The notes beneath the pieces are model-generated. The model saw nothing but the letters and a program-made list of their open reading frames with translations. It was not told the origin of the DNA and did no database searches. A DNA stretch of 64,000 nucleotides from Chrysemys picta bellii. Its lineage: Eukaryota > Chordata > Testudines > Emydidae. The stretch lies in NCBI RefSeq assembly GCF_011386835.1, contig NC_088796.1:67779468-67843467 (forward strand), read 5' to 3'. Positions 49,610-63,536 of this stretch are shown one piece after another (position 1 is the stretch's first letter; every line of letters begins with the position of its first letter). The translations under genes were made by a program, and so were the position numbers.

Positions 49610-52600
49610 TGTTCACAATATGTTTAACAAAAAGGCATCTGAAAAATACTTGTAATATTGCTTTCTGTATCCTTTCTACACCAGTATCTCAGAAGTAGAT
49701 ATAAATAGAAATCTCTGTGTGATATGTCATATTGATTCAGTGATAGAGCTGAATTTTCAAATATGTGCTATGCTCACCTTTCCAAAGAACACAGCTGCAT
49801 TGCTTGCAGAATATATAATTGAAAATAGAAGAAAAGATTGCAAGGGATAGGTACAATTATTTTATAGCTTGTCTTGTATTCAGTTTCACCAGATATGGAA
49901 AGATGTGCTGATTGTCTTCACTTGCCAGTCTGGAGGGAATATTGCTTTAGATTGGCACATTTACATTTACACTTACACTTAGGTTCACACTAGCACATTG
50001 CTTTAGATGCTCTCTTTCAGATGCTGCAGCATTCAGATCTGCCACAGATCACAAGCTTCGTCTGCATTCATTGGTCTTGGTTCACTGGCATACACTGTGC
50101 TGGTGACAATGTTACATCAAACATAGGACTATTCTTAAGCATGGACGCAGGTTAGAATGGTTAGGTGAGTGGTACATATTGTGTAATACTGCATGTCACA
50201 AGTATTGTGTCATAGAAGTGCCATATGATCTGTGAAAAGGGTGAATTTCACAGACCTGATGAAAGTGTGAGGCGTGGGTAAGTCTCAGTGTATAATACAA
50301 TTATACTGGTATATAAATAGCCATATAACTTATTTTTTTGCTAAGAAGCCATATAAGTCCACAGCAGTGTTTATTTTATTCCCGTTTTCCACCTTTACTT
50401 GTCCATTCACTGTTCTGTTTTCTTTGTGTTTCTTTTCTGCTGGGGTTTCCTGTGCGTCATCCTAAGCTGTTGCCTTTAAAAGTACAGAGGGGGAGGCAGT
50501 GGTAGGGAGTTCCTTTTGAGATTCAGAACAGCAAACGACAGGAACGAGTGCAACGTGCTCAATGTGGCCTTCCTTCACAAATAGTTGGCAAAAATGGCTA
50601 AGGTAGTTGCCATTTGAAATACCTGAGCAGTGCAGGAGCGGAGCTCATGTAGCAGAGGAAGGGGACTGCCATTTGGGGTTCCTAGACTCATTAAGAGTGA
50701 AGTACTGCAACAGACCTTGAGCCTTATTTTCCTAGGTTGTAAGCATTTTGGTCTGGAATTGTTTGTTCATATGTTTTGGTAGAGCATCTAGCACAATCAG
50801 GCCCCATCCTATTGTTTTCTATTTTATAATATTAATTGAAGTGCTGTACAGAGAAACTGCAGTATAGTGTAAACATAAGAATTGGAGAAATAACCTGTAA
50901 AAAGAAAAATTAAATTACTTTTAAAAAGACTCACTAGTATAACTGTTCTTTAGGAGAGAATGCCCCTAAGAAGGCGCTCTGTTGGTAAAGGCCCAGAGTC
51001 CGACTAGATGCTGCACAAGTTACCAATAATAATAAATCAAATTTAGCATTGGTAGCTGGTGCCCAGAATAACTAGTGGGACTACAGTTAGCAGTTTTTCA
51101 TAGGAGAATCATGCTTTCTAAGTGACAAACTGGGACATGGGGATCAGCGAGGGTTACAAGGAAGTATGTTGTGGGATAAGGGAGGTTGGTGCAGAAGTGG
51201 GAAGAAAAGGGGGCACGTTCCCTTTCCCACCCCCTTCTTTCAGAATGAAGAACTGGGACATCTTACAGTAGAAAGCAGGGAGGGAAACAACTATATCCCT
51301 CTGATACCCCTTGACTTTTCTAGTCCCAGCCTTTGCCCCTCTAGTCTACCTCTACTCCACACTGTCCTCTTATGGTCTTCTCCACACCCCATCAATTCAT
51401 CCAAACTCTCATGACTAGTTGACTTCATTTCCTCCTGCCCTCAACTCTGCCAAAACAATCTGTCCTCCCACCTCACCTGCTCAAGAACACACTGCACATG
51501 TATGCATTGTGACATACATGCCTAACTCCCCAGACTGAGAAACCTTTTCTTACAGCCTAACTTTTCCCCAGCTCAAAACCACCAGCTAAGCTCTGAACGT
51601 CTTTTCACCCAGCACCTCAATGCTCAGGATAAATCCACACACACACAACTTTCCAGGCTCAGAACTCTTCCCTTTCCAACCTACAATCCACCGCCACAAG
51701 ATGCAAGAGACACTCTTCACTCTCACCCCCTATAGCTCTGGCACACCCCAGCCTTGTGTAGAAACCCCTTTTATAATTTTTTAAACATGGAGAAATAGAA
51801 CAAAACATGCAACTACAGTATACAACTCACCCAAATTATATTAATGTGTTCTGTTTTACTGTTGCATTTCTACTTGTTGCGTACCGCAAAGCAGGAGCAG
51901 AGGTAGCAAGAAGCATGTGCATCCGATCTGAAATCTCTTTACAGAAGCCTTTTCTATGCCTTCTCATGCTGTTGCTTGTAGCCCATGTAGTGCATGTGAT
52001 CCAGGGGATGGAGTCAGCAGGAAGAATATGCAGACAGATCTATTCCCTTTCTTTAGGGAGCAGAACTGAAAAAGCTTCTCAAAAACCTCTATTCTCTGCC
52101 CTCTGTCACCTTCTCACCATGCTGCCTGAAGTCCATATGCTGCAGGGTCAGATGGCAGCCCTGGGTACTGCAACATTCAATACCGGAAAGCAGCTCCAGT
52201 CCCACCAAGTCTCTCCTGTGTCCGCAGGTGGTGCTGTACTTCACAGTACTTCAGTAACACTAAACAGTCAGCCCTGTTAGCTCCTAAAGACCAGCAGCAC
52301 CTGGAAAGTAGACTGTAAGAGGCATGCTGGAACAGAAACATTAAGATATGTAAAAGGGCCGTATCGTCAGATGTGCTAGAGCAGTAGTTGAGGTGGAATG
52401 TGATTAGCACACGGGCAGACCCACAGACATAGAAGTTAGTGATATATTTTTTCTCACAGAGACAAATGTAGGCATACTGGATTCAAATGCTCTTCTGTCA
52501 AGCTATAGACGATAATCTCATTTACTTCTTTTGTGTGAGAGGAAAAGAAAATGTTGGGGTCAGACTACTGCCATTATGAGCAAAGTTAAGATCTCAGTTA

Positions 52601-54135
52601 GGCAGAGTGATAGCATATTTAACAGCTTGGAACAAAGACAACCATTGTCCCAGGAGGAAGATTTCAGTGTTTGAAGGTATCAAAATAGGTGGAGTGAACT
52701 GAGGTCTTACAGAACAACAGAGACGTACAATTGGGAGTCTTCTGCCTAGAAGTGATGGCAGAACCTGAATCTAGTTCAGCGTAGGATCTTTGGATGCCAT
52801 AGTTTGCTAAAGAAACAAAATACAGACACACTAACATTTTCAGGCAAAAGTAATGGTTATTACTGCTTATGTATATTTGTATTTATCCTGAAGAATGTAC
52901 CTACATTTTTCATGCAGTGGAAAATATCAGATCATTAGGTGTTAGAAATTTCACCCAAGTGTATTTGTGATGTATCCTTCTGTGTGATCATAAACCACTA
53001 AAATACAACATTTTTCATATTCACACCAAGCTAGAAGTTATTCATCTGAAAAACAAAACTGCCATCAAAATAAGACAAAAGACACAAAGTAATCTTACTG
53101 TTTCCCCAGTTAAGTATATAATTAAATTTCAATAAATCATTCAGGGACTACATAGCAGCAGTTCATATTCCTATCTAAAGACAAATGTGTGATCCTTGTG
53201 AGTGAAATATTCTGTGTACTGTATGAAAGGAAAATAATGGTCAGGAAGTATACAAGAACAGGACTCCAGATCATTTGCTCAGACTGTTTTCTTTGTTCCA
53301 TATATCCATGGGATATATGACAGTATCATTTGCCAGGACACTGTACACACATTCACCCATCACTCACGATGAAATGTGGAGCTCCTTGATGAGATGAAGA
53401 ATCTGAAGTAACAGCAGGGATTTACTTTAGAGGAAAATATGAAGTTCAGCTGAATTATACATTGTACTGATGTGCTACTTCTGATAAAGACTTGTTTTGA
53501 ATACATACATACAGTCAGGGAGCTGTGCAGTCTTTTGCAATCACCACTTTATGCAAGGTCTTGCAGTGTATGCTGTAAAACTGAGAAACAGTGTTTTCTT
53601 CTACAAGTATTGCCTCTGCAGATCCAAACCTAAGTAAGATTTCAAACTTCAGTATCTTCTAGAAAGCTTTGTCTGTTGAGGTCACCTGAATATTCCCTCA
53701 TGACACTGCATGTTCAGATCTAAGGCTGTAGAACAAGCTATAGCCTCACCCTCTGTTCCTTCCAGCTGCCAGAATGTCTGGACAAAAGCAACTTCCTTCC
53801 ATCTGCTTTTCTGTTGTCTGAAGTTTTCTTTTAGTTAAACACTTTCATTGTTTCTTGGATTACATTTAAAAAAATGTTAAAAGAATGTTAAGGTTCTTAA
53901 GTCAAGCATTCAGAGCATAGGTAATACTAGAATTAAGGTTGTCTGCACAAACTCAATTCATCCCACTTGTGTGTATGCATTATGATACTGTCTTTAATTC
54001 CATGAGCACATTTTTTCCACAGGACCCCTGCTCATTCAGTGAGTAAGTACTTATTCAATATTTATTTTATACTCTTTTACATGCAGCTTACATACCCTGC
54101 ACTGAATACAATATTATTAATTTCCTCATGGGCAT
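49610..54135. other. FER intron sequence, nothing recognised
   Basis: The longest stretch without a repeat that I can name. Open frames at 51166-51414 and 51807-52280 have no conserved motifs. A pyrimidine-rich part lies at about 51220-51760. I looked for the FER catalytic-loop exon here and did not see it. Confidence 0.4.
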
Positions 54136-54139
54136 TTCT

Positions 54140-54430
54140 ATGGTACTCTCGCCATAGTATCGAGTGCTTAACAAACATTAATGAATTTATCTTCACAACA
54201 TCCTTGTGAGATTAGGTGGTGGTATTATCCCCATTTTATATCTGGTGAACTGAAGCGCAGAGAGATTAAGGCATAAATTGTCGAGTTTCTGGTGGGAACT
54301 GGTACCACTAGTAGGCTGTTGTCCTCCATGTGCACCAGTCACTAGAGGGGAGAATGAGGCACTTTGCCAATGGGTAGCTAACAGCAGAGGAATGTAGAGA
54401 CTCAGGACTTCTGGATTCTAGTACAGTTTC
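54140..54430 (-). repeat. MIR-type SINE
   Basis: The + strand has 'attatccccattttat' followed by 'gaactgaagcgcagagagattaa', split here by a few bases. Reversed, this is the MIR core 'cctctctgtgcctcagtttc' then 'aaaatggggataat'. The right-hand part up to about 54430 fits the tRNA-derived head only loosely. Confidence 0.6.
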
Positions 54431-54482
54431 TGTAGGGGAATATGCTTTAGCGGTTATAGATCATTCTGCTTCTGTCCTTGTG

Positions 54483-54878
54483 TGTCAGGAACTATGGGCT
54501 TGAGTTCCCCCAGCTGGCACCTGGGACTAGCTGGCTCAGCCTTCAGGCTGGTTAATGAGCCCTGCTGGGCTGTGGCAGAATATCCTGACTGGCTGGCTTG
54601 CCCAGTTGGCTGAAAGGCACTGACAGGTCTGCATTTATGCTTAGAAGCAGCGGCAGATAACTGGCTGCTCAAAGCTTATGCCCGCATCTGCCATCTCCAG
54701 CCTTGCTCCAGTCCTGTTCTGGCTTTGTTCCTGTCCTGCTCCAGTCACTCTAGCTCTGCTCCCTTGGCCAGCTTCTGAATCCGGCTCTGACTCCCAGTTC
54801 CTGTTCATGGCTCTAAAGACTAGATGGGGCTCTGGCTCTAACCACTAGGTCAGAGGGCCCATATGCTGGTCCCTGACA
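54483..54878. mobile_element. Possible solo LTR
   Basis: Begins TGTCAGGAACT and ends GGTCCCTGACA, giving TG...CA with a short inverted end, about 396 bp. No matching target duplication is visible, so the call is weak. Confidence 0.35.
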
Positions 54879-54879
54879 C

Positions 54880-55330
54880 TCTGCTGCTATCCAAACCTCC
54901 CCCCGGCCTCCTCTCCTTACATCTATCACTTCCCATCCCAGCTCCTGCCTCCTCCTATACTCCTGCCCCTACCTTTCTGCTATCCAACTACCTCCCAGCC
55001 CAGCTCCTGCTTCCTTCCCTGTCTGGTCCTATCAGTCTGCTACAAGCGGCACACACATCCCCAGCTCTTGCTTCCCTTCTCCTCTGCTCCTATCCAATCT
55101 TCCTCACACCCCTGACTCCTTTCCTTCTTTCCCCTCTGTTCCTGTGCAACCTCTCAACTCCTGTCTCTCACATGCTCTGCTTCTGTTCAACCTCCAGCGC
55201 TCACCCCTTCTGCTCCTAACCCACTCCCCACCCATTGCTCCTATTCACATAAAGCTCTCCCTTTGCAGCTCCTTCCAGCTCTGCCCATCCTCCTCTTCTG
55301 CTCCCCCCAAATCTCTGTTGCCTGCCACCG
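54880..55330. repeat. Pyrimidine-rich degenerate tandem repeat
   Basis: The + strand repeats a loose unit around 'cccagctcctgc' followed by 'tgctatccaa' or a variant. Long Pro/Leu/Ser frames here are a result of composition. Confidence 0.5.
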
Positions 55331-55334
55331 CACT

Positions 55335-55790
55335 GTTTATTCCTTACCTTTCTGCAGTCCAGTGTGGCTGTGTCCTCCTCCTCCTCTGTGCTGCCTAGAT
55401 GCCAGCAGTGGGGACATGGAGAGAACTGGAGAGAGTGTCTCCCTTGTCTTAGTCCTGGTGCCACAGAGGCCCACAGCAGCAGTCATGAACAGCAATTGCA
55501 AGGAAAGTCCTGCTCAGCCCCTTCAGCTAGAGCATGCTTAATGTAGATGGAATTTTCATATTGTTTAGCTGCCAAACTCTAAGTAGACTACTGAGCATAT
55601 GTCAGCTGAGCTTTTTCTGATGCATGAAATTGGGCAGATATAGGCAGTTTTTCACAAGGACAGCAAAAGGACATGATACCAGGGTGACCTCTCCTGATAA
55701 ATTTCATGTCCCTGCTCCAAAGAATGAAGGTGCTAGAGATTCTCTATAAAAAAATTAAGTATTTTTTTAATATGGGCAAAACAATGTATT
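55335..55790. other. FER intron sequence, nothing recognised
   Basis: No recognised features. Confidence 0.45.
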
Positions 55791-55794
55791 TTCC

Positions 55795-56688
55795 TTGTTC
55801 TAAATGCTATTTAGTATTTTTATCAGCAGTTTAGACAAGGATATAAAATCTTTGCTGGTAAAGTTTGCAGATGGCACAAAGATTGGCGGGGTAGTAAATA
55901 ATGTGGGAAGGTTATTGTTACAGAAGAATCTGAATCATTTTGTTAAATGTTCACAATCAAACAAAGTGTGCTTTAGCACAGTAAAATAAAAGGTAATGCA
56001 TCTGGGAACCAGGAATGCAGGTTATACTTGCAGGGTGGGAGACTCACTCAGAGCAGGACTTATGGATCGTTAGATAATTGCCTAAGCATGAGTTCTCAGT
56101 GCATTGCTGTGGCAAAAAGGGCTAATGCAATCCTTAGATGTATAAAAAGGGAAATATCAGGGAGATAAGTACACAGCATTGGTTAAGTCACTGTTAGAAT
56201 ACTGGGTTCAGTTCTGGTATCCATGCTTCCATAAAGAAATACTAAATAAGTTTCCAAGGAGGCTACAAAAATGATCCAGGGCCTGGAAAACAAGTCTTAT
56301 GATGTGAAGCTTACGGAGCTTATCAAAGACAAGGTTGAGAGGTGACCTGATCATTGTATATAGGTACTTATACATGAAAAAGATATCTGAGAGTGGGGGG
56401 CTTTTCAATTTTGCTGATTGGATATTGTTGAAGTTAGATAAATTCAAATTTGAAATAACATGCAATTTCCTAGTTATGAGCGTAATTAAACGTTGGAACA
56501 GTTTACTGGGAGAGGTGGTGAACTCACTATTGCTTGGAGTCTTCAAAACAAATTAGATATCTTTTTAGATCTTTAAAGTTTTAAAAGCTTTAAGTCAGCT
56601 TCTGCGAGAAATTCCATAGTCTGTGTATGCACTGGGTCAGACTGGATGGTTATGGTGGCTTCTTCTGGCCTTGGAATCTGAGAGTCTA
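55795..56688 (+). mobile_element. CR1-family LINE, 3' part
   Basis: Starts in the RT region ('FISSLDKDIKSLLVKFADGTK' in parts; FADGTK corresponds to the YxDD box with Tyr and Asp changed) and runs to the 3' end with 'gggtcagactggatgg' near 56636. Many stops and frame changes. Confidence 0.8.
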
Positions 56689-57640
56689 GGGGTATGTCTA
56701 CACATCAGTGTAAGCCTAGTGTTAGGGGACTCAAGTCAGCAAACCTGTTTTAGGGAACCCAATTGAGCTTCAGCTTCTACACTGCATTTAAACCCTAGGT
56801 TAAAGATTTTCTGACCCGTGCATGAACCTAGGGCTCTGGCATCAACACTGCAGTGCACAGACCCAGGTCAAAGTAACCCTGTCCCCAAGTGCATAGCGCA
56901 GAGATAAGGGATTCCCAGGGGGAGTGCTAGAGCACACTGCACCGCAAGCCTTGGGGATGCACTTCACTTTGCTGCTGGCATCAGTCAGGCTAGAATGTGT
57001 GTGTGTGTTTCCTCTGAAACCTACATTTTATGTCAAACTTCAAAACAGACAATAAATAAAAAAACAACCAAACACCTTCATTGAAGATCCCAATTTTAAA
57101 AATTATGAATTGCAAAGTTTCATTTTAATAATTTGACAGCCTTGGAGACTGATGTCCTAATTATCCTTGGAGCAGGTACACATGGGCATTGTCCTGCCAA
57201 TGTGATTCAGCCTAGAGGTGAAGAGCCCAATTCTCCTATACTTTGCCTGTGGCAAAGTTTAGTCTTTTGAGGACAGAAATGCTTTAATCTAACTAAAGTC
57301 ATTGTGTTTAAGATAGGGGTATCTGAATGAAATGTAATGGCCCATGATATACAGGAAGTCAGATTGGATGATCTCATGATCCCTTCTGGCATGAAATGTT
57401 ATGAAATTATGAATTAATTGAAAGTATTAATTTAAAGCACATTTGTGAAGTGTATTAAACCCCTGTGTGGATGCTTCCATTCAGAAGTAAAGTGGTTTTA
57501 ATTTGCTTTAGCTAAGGCCACTTTACTTTTAGTGGGATCATCCAGATGGGTTTAATGCATTTTAACGAATGCACTTTAAATTCACACCTTCAATTAATTC
57601 AGCTTAACTATCCTCAGTGTCCCTGTGTAGATATGCCCTC
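56689..57640. mobile_element. Probable MITE with GTCTACAC-type ends, composite
   Basis: Left end GGGGTATGTCTACACATCAG near 56689; right end, read inward, GAGGGCATATCTACACAGGG near 57640. Between them lie a TG microsatellite near 57000, a CR1 tail fragment at about 57340-57400 and another MITE-like part from about 57425. It may be one element with an insertion or two half elements side by side. Confidence 0.4.
57340..57400 (+). repeat. CR1 3' tail fragment
   Basis: 'gtcagattggatgatctcatgatcccttctggc' is recognisable in short pieces and is followed by 'atgttatgaaattatga', a CR1-type ending. Only the last ~60 bp of a LINE are present. Confidence 0.65.
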
Positions 57641-57644
57641 AGAG

Positions 57645-58608
57645 GGCTCACAAGGACTGGGAATCCAAACTTTGTTAGTTTTTCATGGAACAGACAGTAC
57701 CTCAGATTGACTTCACATCAGAGTTAGCCTCAGACCCGTCTTCCTTGGTTAATGCCAGGTTAGAGTCCAGATCATGAAATGTATCCAATCCAAAAGGACA
57801 AAAAGAGCCCACTGCGTAGTGGTTTAATACCGTATGTCACCTCTTCTGATCGAGAAGAGGGGGAAAGGGTCACAGTTTCTTTAACCCTGAAGACAAGACT
57901 GATTCCAAATGACTGAGAGAGTTTGGAAGGGAGACATCATTAGTACAGAGAGGCTCCTGTGTGACTGTTGAATGTGGATCGGTTCAGAAAAAGATCAAAG
58001 AAAAGGTTACTTGTAGCTGGAGTGTTTTGAGATGATTGCCTGCATAGATCCACACTACCCATCCGACACTTCCGCTTCTTCATCATAGTCTGTGTCCTGG
58101 ACTTTGAGGTACTGGAAAAAATTGAGGGGTGAGACAGGTTCATTGCCTCTCATAAAACCTTGAGTCAAAACATTCACTACCACAAGGGAGCCACTGCATG
58201 GCTCCAATTGCCAAAATTTTCTAGAGGTTGCAGCACAGGAATGAAATGTGCCAATAAACTCAGTAATGTTGACCAGGGCAGACTTGCCTCAAAGAACTCC
58301 ACCTACAGCTAAGTAACTTTGTTTTTCTGAATATAGTGATTCACCTTGCAGGGGAAGGAGTAAAATCTGTAAAGTTCCATGTGTGGAAATGTTTCTGTCT
58401 CTGTCAGACAGCAACATGAGGCCTTCACCATGTGCCGCCTTTCCTATTATTGTAGTATTTGAGATTAGAACTGAAACCAAAGAAACAATATATTGTAGCC
58501 AAAATTTCTGCTAAATTCGTTCTTCAAAAGAGGCCACATATCTGAAACATTTATTTATAGTGTTGTATTTTTTTTTTTAGTTTTATTCTCTGGTGTTCCA
58601 GCCTTCAT
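57645..58608. other. FER intron sequence, nothing recognised
   Basis: No recognised features. Confidence 0.5.
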
Positions 58609-58609
58609 A

Positions 58610-59317
58610 TAGGGTTGCCAGGTATCCAGTTTTCGACCGGACATTGGGAAACTGTCAGAGTCCAGTCAGCACACCTGACCGGACACTAAAAGTCCAGTTA
58701 CGTGCAGTAACTGGCCTCTGCCACTGGGGGGGGGAGGCAGAAAAAGCAGCAGCTGCTGCTGGAGTATGAAGGAGTGACTCTGCTTAACAGCTGCTGCTCT
58801 TCCCACCCCCCATCCTGATGGAGAGAACTGGCTGGCTCCTGGACCAGACTCCAAAGTAGGTACTGGTGCCATGGGGGGTGGTAATCTGTTTCCCTCCCTT
58901 CCCCCCACCCTGCTGTGCCCTTATTTCTCCAGCCCATCACTGCAGGGACAGACACGCCACCCTGCTGTGCCCCAATTTCCCCACCCCCACCCCTTGCTCC
59001 AGGGATGGACCCCCCCACCCTGTTGTGTGCAGATTTCCCCACCCCACCATGCCACGATTTCCCTACCCCAGCCCCTCACTCTGGGGACTTTGCTGTGCCC
59101 TGATTGGATAGGCAGGCAGACTCCACATCATCTCCTCCCAGCCCGGCTCTGCAGGTGGCAAGTGAGTCCCAGGGATGGGGGAGCGAGGAATGGCAGTGGG
59201 GATGGAGAGGGGCAGGGTTGGGGCCTCAGAGGAAGAGGAGGGACAGGGGATGGTGTTTTGGGGAAGGGGTAGGGCAGGAGTGTTCAGTTTTCAGGGATTA
59301 CAAAGTTGGCAACCCTA
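58610..59317. repeat. Inverted-end repeat family, copy 2
   Basis: 708 bp, beginning TAGGGTTGCCAGG and ending 'ttggcaaccct' plus A. 'agttttcgacc' near the left end and 'attacaaagttggcaa' near the right end match the copy at 35604. The middle is G/C-rich with C-rich runs. CATA follows the right end and precedes the left end, which may be part of a target duplication. Confidence 0.6.
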
Positions 59318-59319
59318 CA

Positions 59320-59677
59320 TACTGTTTTTGTTTTGTAGAATTGACTTAGAACCATTTCTAAACAAAAATGGTATTTCTGACTTTTAACAAATGTTCACCA
59401 TTTAAAGAGCCATGTTCATCATCATTTAGACAAAATGAGTGAAAGGTTTACAAGCTGAAGTTCTATGTCGATCATTTCCTGCTTTCTTATCCTAAATCAC
59501 TTGCAGTGTATCAGCCTTAAAACACTCTAGTTACAATCATTTATTCTTTGCTGTCCTTAACAAGGTAAGATAAGCTCAATAAACTAGATGTTCCAGTAGC
59601 GATACTGTTTATCTTAACAGGAATATGAGAAACCTGAGCTATTTTTCCAGTTAACAGTGTTGCTTTTTATTTCCTTA
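59320..59677. other. FER intron sequence, nothing recognised
   Basis: No recognised features. Confidence 0.5.
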
Positions 59678-59679
59678 TA

Positions 59680-59870
59680 CACCTCTACCCTGATATAACG
59701 CTGTCCTCGGGAGCCAAAATATCTTACTGTGTTATAGGTGAAACCGCGTTATGTCGAACTTGCTTTGATCCACTGGAGTGCGCAGCCCCGCCTCCCCCTC
59801 CCCCCCCCCCCCCCCGCAGTGCTGCTTTACCGTGTTATATCCGAATTCGCGTTATATCGGGGTAGAGGTG
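59680..59870. mobile_element. 191 bp TA-flanked MITE
   Basis: The left end CACCTCTACCCTGATATAAC and the right end, read inward, CACCTCTACCCCGATATAAC are nearly identical, between TA at 59678-59679 and TA at 59871-59872. A long C run lies in the middle. Tc1/mariner/pogo-type by its TA duplication. Confidence 0.82.
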
Positions 59871-59872
59871 TA

Positions 59873-60287
59873 TTTATGGACACACAATCTCACTGGATAG
59901 TGTATTGCATTACAACCTGCTATAAAACTAGCCAATAAATCAATAATAGAGAAATGAAAGCACATACAACTTTGATGAAAGCAGTCTCTTGAGCACCTGT
60001 AAAATTATGCCTTTGAATATTTGACAGATACTTTTAAATATCTTAGAAATTTCATTTTCCTAGCATTACAACAAACACATTTTAAGCACCTTAAACATGC
60101 ATTTAAATAATTCACGGTTAAAAATATATATTTATTCTGCTGGTAATAAATACAGGACTGATGGTAGGCAAAAAAGGCAATATGATTAGGGTTCCATTAG
60201 GCAATCAAAAGACTTGGGGCCACTAAAACCTCTAAAATAGTTAGGCTTTCCATGAAAATTAACATGAGTAATTTTTTACTATTTGAC

Positions 60288-60322
<35 letters not shown>

Positions 60323-63300
60323 TTTAAAGGATATTAGACCAGGGAATGCCTCAAACTCTGGTGCCTATTTCAAAGATAATGACTGACATATACTACTGCT
60401 ATATTTTACAAGTTTTTTTTACTTATTCTAAGAACTATATTTTATATATTACACATCTCCCACACATGGTATGTTTCCCTTCATATTTCCCTAATGTCTG
60501 GGTATCAATTTAGTTGTTTTTTGAGTAGTTCCAAGGATGCTTAGAACATATGGATAGGAGCCCCTTTTTTAGGTCCCATTAAAGTTAAGCACCTGCTTAA
60601 AAGCTTTGATGAATCAAGGCCTTAACAATGTTTATTATGCCAAATAAATATTATTTTCTATTTTGGTACTTGTTATCTAAGGAGGTTAAGTTTACAAAAT
60701 TGTCCAAAGCTGGGGGTGTTTTACATTCAGAACTTCATAAATGTAAGCAAAATGCTGCTGGAACTAAATAAATCTGCAGAGCAGTAGCAGACACGGACAT
60801 CTTCTATCATTTGGCAGAAAAAAGAATCCCTTGTTACATACATCACTAACAGCTTCTTTGCTGTAGACTAAATAGCTGAATTTCTCTTAGAATGTCCCAG
60901 ATACAAGTATAATATTGCATTTAGTAAAACTAAACAGCTTTACCATATTTAACTGTTGCTTTCTACTTTTTCAGCTTCTTTCCATAGTTGTTGTCATTTT
61001 GGAAAACCACAACTTCCTTCCACTTGCATCAATAGATCAAACATGTAGTTTCATAGCCACACAGTATTACTCCCATCTTTTCAAGTAAGCCAGAAGTGCT
61101 GACGTATGGTGCTGTGAGTACTCCATTACCACCTCCATATGTATTTGAGAGAGAGACAGAGCACATGTATCCCAGTGAAATATATAAAAGGCTATTTTTT
61201 TGATTATGCCAAGTACAGCAGGTTGGTATAATGGAGCTCCATGCTAGCTGTACAACAAGTTGGCATCTATTTGTTAATAAAATAGTTGCATCATATTGTG
61301 CAGCCAAATCTAGGCCTATTATTTGTCCATTTTTGTAAACATAAACCAAGCAGTTGATTTCTGCTTGGTGATGACACTATAATGGTCCAATTATTTCTGT
61401 AGTGCTTATAGCTGTTGAAGCAAAACTCATTTTCTAGTTGTGTTGTGTCGCATTAACTGAAATTAAAGCTAGCTGTGTAGAATGCAAACCATTGAATTCC
61501 ATGTATGAGAAATGGCATTATTTTCTTATCACATTATTTAATTTTATTTCAGTTGTACCGTAGAGTACTTTCATATTCCATCTAAATAGACTATTTATTT
61601 CATTTTTAGCAACTACTGTTATCTTGTAGATCATGTTTTCAAATATGTCCTAAATAAAGTTGTTAATATACTGATATTAAAACTTGTTTTAAGAAGTAAG
61701 TAACAAAATCACACAGCTAGAGTTCTAAACTGGAAGGACTGCAATGAAATCCTCTTAGCTCAGCTTTGATTATATTCACGTGGACCGTTTCTTGTGAAGA
61801 TGGATAGCTAGAACATTTGCCATAGTGAATTGTAAAAATCTGAATTTACTAGTAGAATAATCTTCTGTTTGTTAAAGGATAGACAGTTAAGCTTGTATTC
61901 CTGTCACAGTGATGAAAATAATCAGGATTTAATATGAAATGACATGCAGTATTTTGTACAGAATGCTTTAGTGATGTAAATGGCTTTGTTTTATTTTCTG
62001 TGCAGCAGATATTTCCAATCAGAGTTGAGCAGAATAAGTAACAAACATTTTCTCTAGTTCTGATTCCAAAATTTTATCCTGGGGGGAAAAACCCTGCAAT
62101 TTGTTTTTCCTGTTATGACTTTTCGGTATTAATATAGCTTTCATTACATTTTGTTTTAATAATAGCCATAAAATGTGCTGTATATTTTTAAAGGAATACT
62201 GCATTTTTTTTGTTCAAACAACTTGAAGTTTGTATAGCTCATAAGTAATTCATGCCAAGCACTGAAAATATGTTCGTATTTCTAAGCCTCCATCTGAGGG
62301 TGTTACTCTTGCTGAAAAGTAGCAGAATGTGTGAAAGTTGCAGCATGAGAGACTAATGTAAGAGACTGTAAACAAGTATCCATCCTATTTAAAGATGAAC
62401 TAATGAAAATTGTGATTTTCATCTGACTGCTTAAATTTACTAGGAAAAACATGTTGTTTTTTAAAAAAATCGTTCAATCTCAGTTTAATACCAACTGACT
62501 ATTATTATTTTAAAGGCGTTGAAAGAGATATAAAGCCAATATATAGTACATTCAGAGCCAAGATTTACAGAGTGCCAAAAATGTTCAGTTCATATAGGAA
62601 ATTGTGTATCATTATATTTTTTCTAGTGAAGATGTAAGCAAAAGTTAAAACAAAAATTATTGCGTTGTATAATCTCAGCCATGAGGTACTTAGCTCATGT
62701 GCAGAAATCCTGGGATTTGTGGACTGTCATATGTCCTGTGGAGGGTTGACACATTTTCTTCTTGAAGAATATGAAAGTTCTTTTAATCTGATAGTTAGAT
62801 GAGGAACAAGAAATGTTAACAAAATTCCACTAAAATGATCATCTTTGTTATGCTAGAAGAGTAATTGTAAACCAGAAAAAAGAAATGAAGTAAACACTAC
62901 TGAAAACTCTTTGTTCGTATTAAAATGGATCACTCTCCACCTTTAACAAAGCAAAACATTAAAACCCTCAGAATTAAATCACATGGCTTTAATCAGTATT
63001 GCAAGTACTTACTTTCCAACTCAGATGGATTCTTCCCAACCTGCACTGGGATGGTACCATCAGTATTGCTATTGGTCAGCCCTAGAGTGTAGGGAGAGGG
63101 TTGGTTTTTTTTTTAAGTTTTCTTCCACTTTGAGTCGATCATTTAGTCTTTCCTTTTAAATTACTGACATTTCTATCTTGTTTAACATCAAGTAAGAATA
63201 CTAATATTCTTACGTTGTCTTATTTGATTTAAAATAAGAATACTGAGACAAGACAATACAGATCTACTCAGGATAGAAGAAAACCTGATTTACCATGAGA

Positions 63301-63530
63301 AGATTTCCCATATTAGGGCTTATTCGTAGTGTCAGTGAGATCACCAGGCCTTTGAATGTTAGGATATCTCTTTGCAAGCAGGAACTGTGTAGCTTTAACA
63401 GAACAGAAACTTTGCAACCTGAAACTGAAGACAAAAACAGCTTAATCATCACAAAAGTGCACATAAATTGTACTCTAAGACAAGATGGTGGAGCTGCCTC
63501 TGGTGGGCTCTTGCTGAGTGTTCCTGCTTG
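59873..63530. other. FER intron sequence with AT microsatellite
   Basis: An AT run lies at about 60291-60320. I saw no exon, repeat family or RNA gene in the rest. Short open frames have no recognisable motifs. Confidence 0.4.
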
Positions 63531-63536
63531 ATATTT

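Noticed and set aside
51807..52280. A 157-codon frame that could be a small gene
   Set aside because: No recognisable domain, no splice context and no codon pattern that stands out. Length alone is not enough in 64 kb.
54863..55541. Leu/Pro/Ser-rich frames of 80-118 codons
   Set aside because: Pyrimidine-rich degenerate tandem repeat; no domain or start context.
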